Shown: positions 5,791 to 6,299 of the stretch, piece after piece
How positions within the stretch are numbered: the first letter of the stretch is position 1
Layout: every line of letters begins with the position of its first letter
DNA from: Ignavibacteria bacterium
GTDB taxonomy: Bacteria; Bacteroidota; Ignavibacteria; Ignavibacteriales; Melioribacteraceae
Length of the DNA: 6,299 bases
Assembly: GCA_003233295.1 (NCBI GenBank)
Contig: QILJ01000232.1
Span: 1-6,299 of the forward strand
Direction: 5' to 3'
Notes under the pieces: generated by a model
The model's database searches: none
What the model was told of the DNA's origin: nothing
What the model saw: only the letters and a program-made list of their open reading frames with translations
Translations under genes and position numbers: made by a program

Positions 5791-6177
5791 GGGAATGAAA
5801 TAGTTGTAGATTCACCAAATGATTATTACTTAACAAGAGATCCAGGTTTACGTCATCAATTACCAATAATCGGCAGAGGTGAAGAAGTTACTATCAGAAT
5901 GGAAGTAAGAAGCAAATATGCAGACGATGATTTCGTTACACTAACTTGGGGCGCTTTTAGAAGCGGTCGTTATCACAGATCTAAAAAATTATTTGAATTG
6001 GTTTCATCTGAATTTGACGGACAATATTACAATAAAGTATATGAAAATACATGGAGAGCTAATTACTACCCGGGATTCAAACATGCAATAATCAACGCAA
6101 TGCCGAAACAAGTAATTTATGACGACGAGACCCCCGTCGAAACAAGCACTTGGGGAATCCCATACTTAGTACTGTAA
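5788..6177 (+). pseudogene. C-terminal part of the frame-split lipoprotein gene
   Basis: This frame (mod 1 relative to the upstream part) adds 129 residues from NGNEIVVDSPNDYY to WGIPYLVL before TAA at 6175-6177. Its base composition and protein character match the upstream part. The first in-frame ATG is at 5899, but it lies well inside the domain, and the nearest purine-rich stretch (GAGGTGAAG) is about 17 nt away, too far for normal initiation. Independent translation is therefore unlikely; it is best read as the continuation of the gene at 5262. Visible segments include FVTLTWGAFRSGRY, EFDGQYYNKVY and a Trp/Tyr-rich stretch around ENTWRANYYPGF. No known family is recognised with confidence, though the style suits a conserved lipoprotein of this lineage. 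Whether full-length protein is made depends on the junction at 5784-5788. Confidence 0.75.
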
Positions 6178-6191
6178 TTAGTTCTTATTTT

Positions 6192-6227
6192 CTGAAAGTC
6201 TTTCTTCGGAAAGGCTTTCAGTTTTTT
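6192..6227 (+). terminator. strong intrinsic terminator with UUCG tetraloop
   Basis: A 13-bp stem (6192-6204 with 6209-6221, including one G-U pair) closes on a cUUCGg tetraloop (6205-6208) and is followed directly by six T residues (6222-6227). It lies 14 bases after the stop at 6177 and ends the lipoprotein transcription unit. The intact stem suggests that the unit is, or was recently, expressed. Confidence 0.93.
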
Positions 6228-6267
6228 ATTTAATTAGTTAAACTTATTAACAAAATATTATTGAGTG

Positions 6268-6299
6268 ATGAAGAAACATTTTAAATATTTTTTATTAGT
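6268..6299 (+). CDS. possible start of an exported protein, partial at right edge
   Basis: After the terminator an ATG at 6268 begins MKKHFKYFLL and remains open to the end of the window (10 codons). The basic start followed by hydrophobic residues looks like the beginning of a signal peptide, and the TTGAG just upstream is a weak ribosome site. Only 32 bases are visible, so this is a suggestion rather than a call. Confidence 0.4.
   Translation, partial: MKKHFKYFLL

Noticed and set aside
5899..6177. Independent 92-residue gene starting at ATG 5899
   Set aside because: The same frame is open upstream to 5782 with matching protein character, and no properly spaced ribosome site precedes the ATG.

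Overview
The window looks like chromosomal DNA of low GC content from the Bacteroidota/Chlorobiota side of the bacteria, most likely an Ignavibacteria-type organism. The strongest clue is a secreted protein ending in a type IX secretion (T9SS) sorting domain with the 'NYPNPFNP' signature common in Ignavibacteriales. Clusters of short perfect hairpins between genes, a gene start with no Shine-Dalgarno sequence, and dispersed 'CTCTGTG'-rich intergenic repeats fit this. No rRNA, tRNA, CRISPR array, transposase or integrase gene was seen.

Layout, left to right. (1) Positions 1-731, minus strand: an alpha/beta-hydrolase cut by the left edge, with its catalytic triad visible. (2) 732-1083: a divergent intergenic region holding six short perfect palindromes (768-952), then an AT-rich promoter-like stretch. 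(3) 1084-3528, plus strand: an 814-residue membrane protein joining an extracytoplasmic CHASE2 sensor domain, transmembrane helices and a coiled coil to a sigma-54 activator AAA+ ATPase and a C-terminal DNA-binding region. (4) 3520-3659: first copy of a dispersed repeat, which supplies the stop codon of that gene. (5) 3707-4648, minus strand: a T9SS-exported protein. (6) 4649-5261: a gene-free stretch with a paired 12-bp repeat, the second copy of the dispersed repeat (4927-5072), dyad symmetries, and a good match to a sigma-54 (-24/-12) promoter at 5184-5200. (7) 5262-6177, plus strand: a lipoprotein whose reading frame is split by a +1 shift at CCC-TAA-C. (8) 6192-6227: a strong intrinsic terminator with a cUUCGg tetraloop. 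(9) 6268 to the right edge: a possible start of another exported protein.

The most interesting reading links items 3, 6 and 7. A membrane-anchored one-component sigma-54 activator lies about 1.7 kb upstream of a well-matched sigma-54 promoter, which drives a single lipoprotein gene closed by its own terminator. The proposed circuit is sensing at the envelope, AAA+ activation of sigma-54 polymerase, and production of an envelope lipoprotein. The promoter match and the domain order are visible in the sequence. The regulatory link between them is inference.
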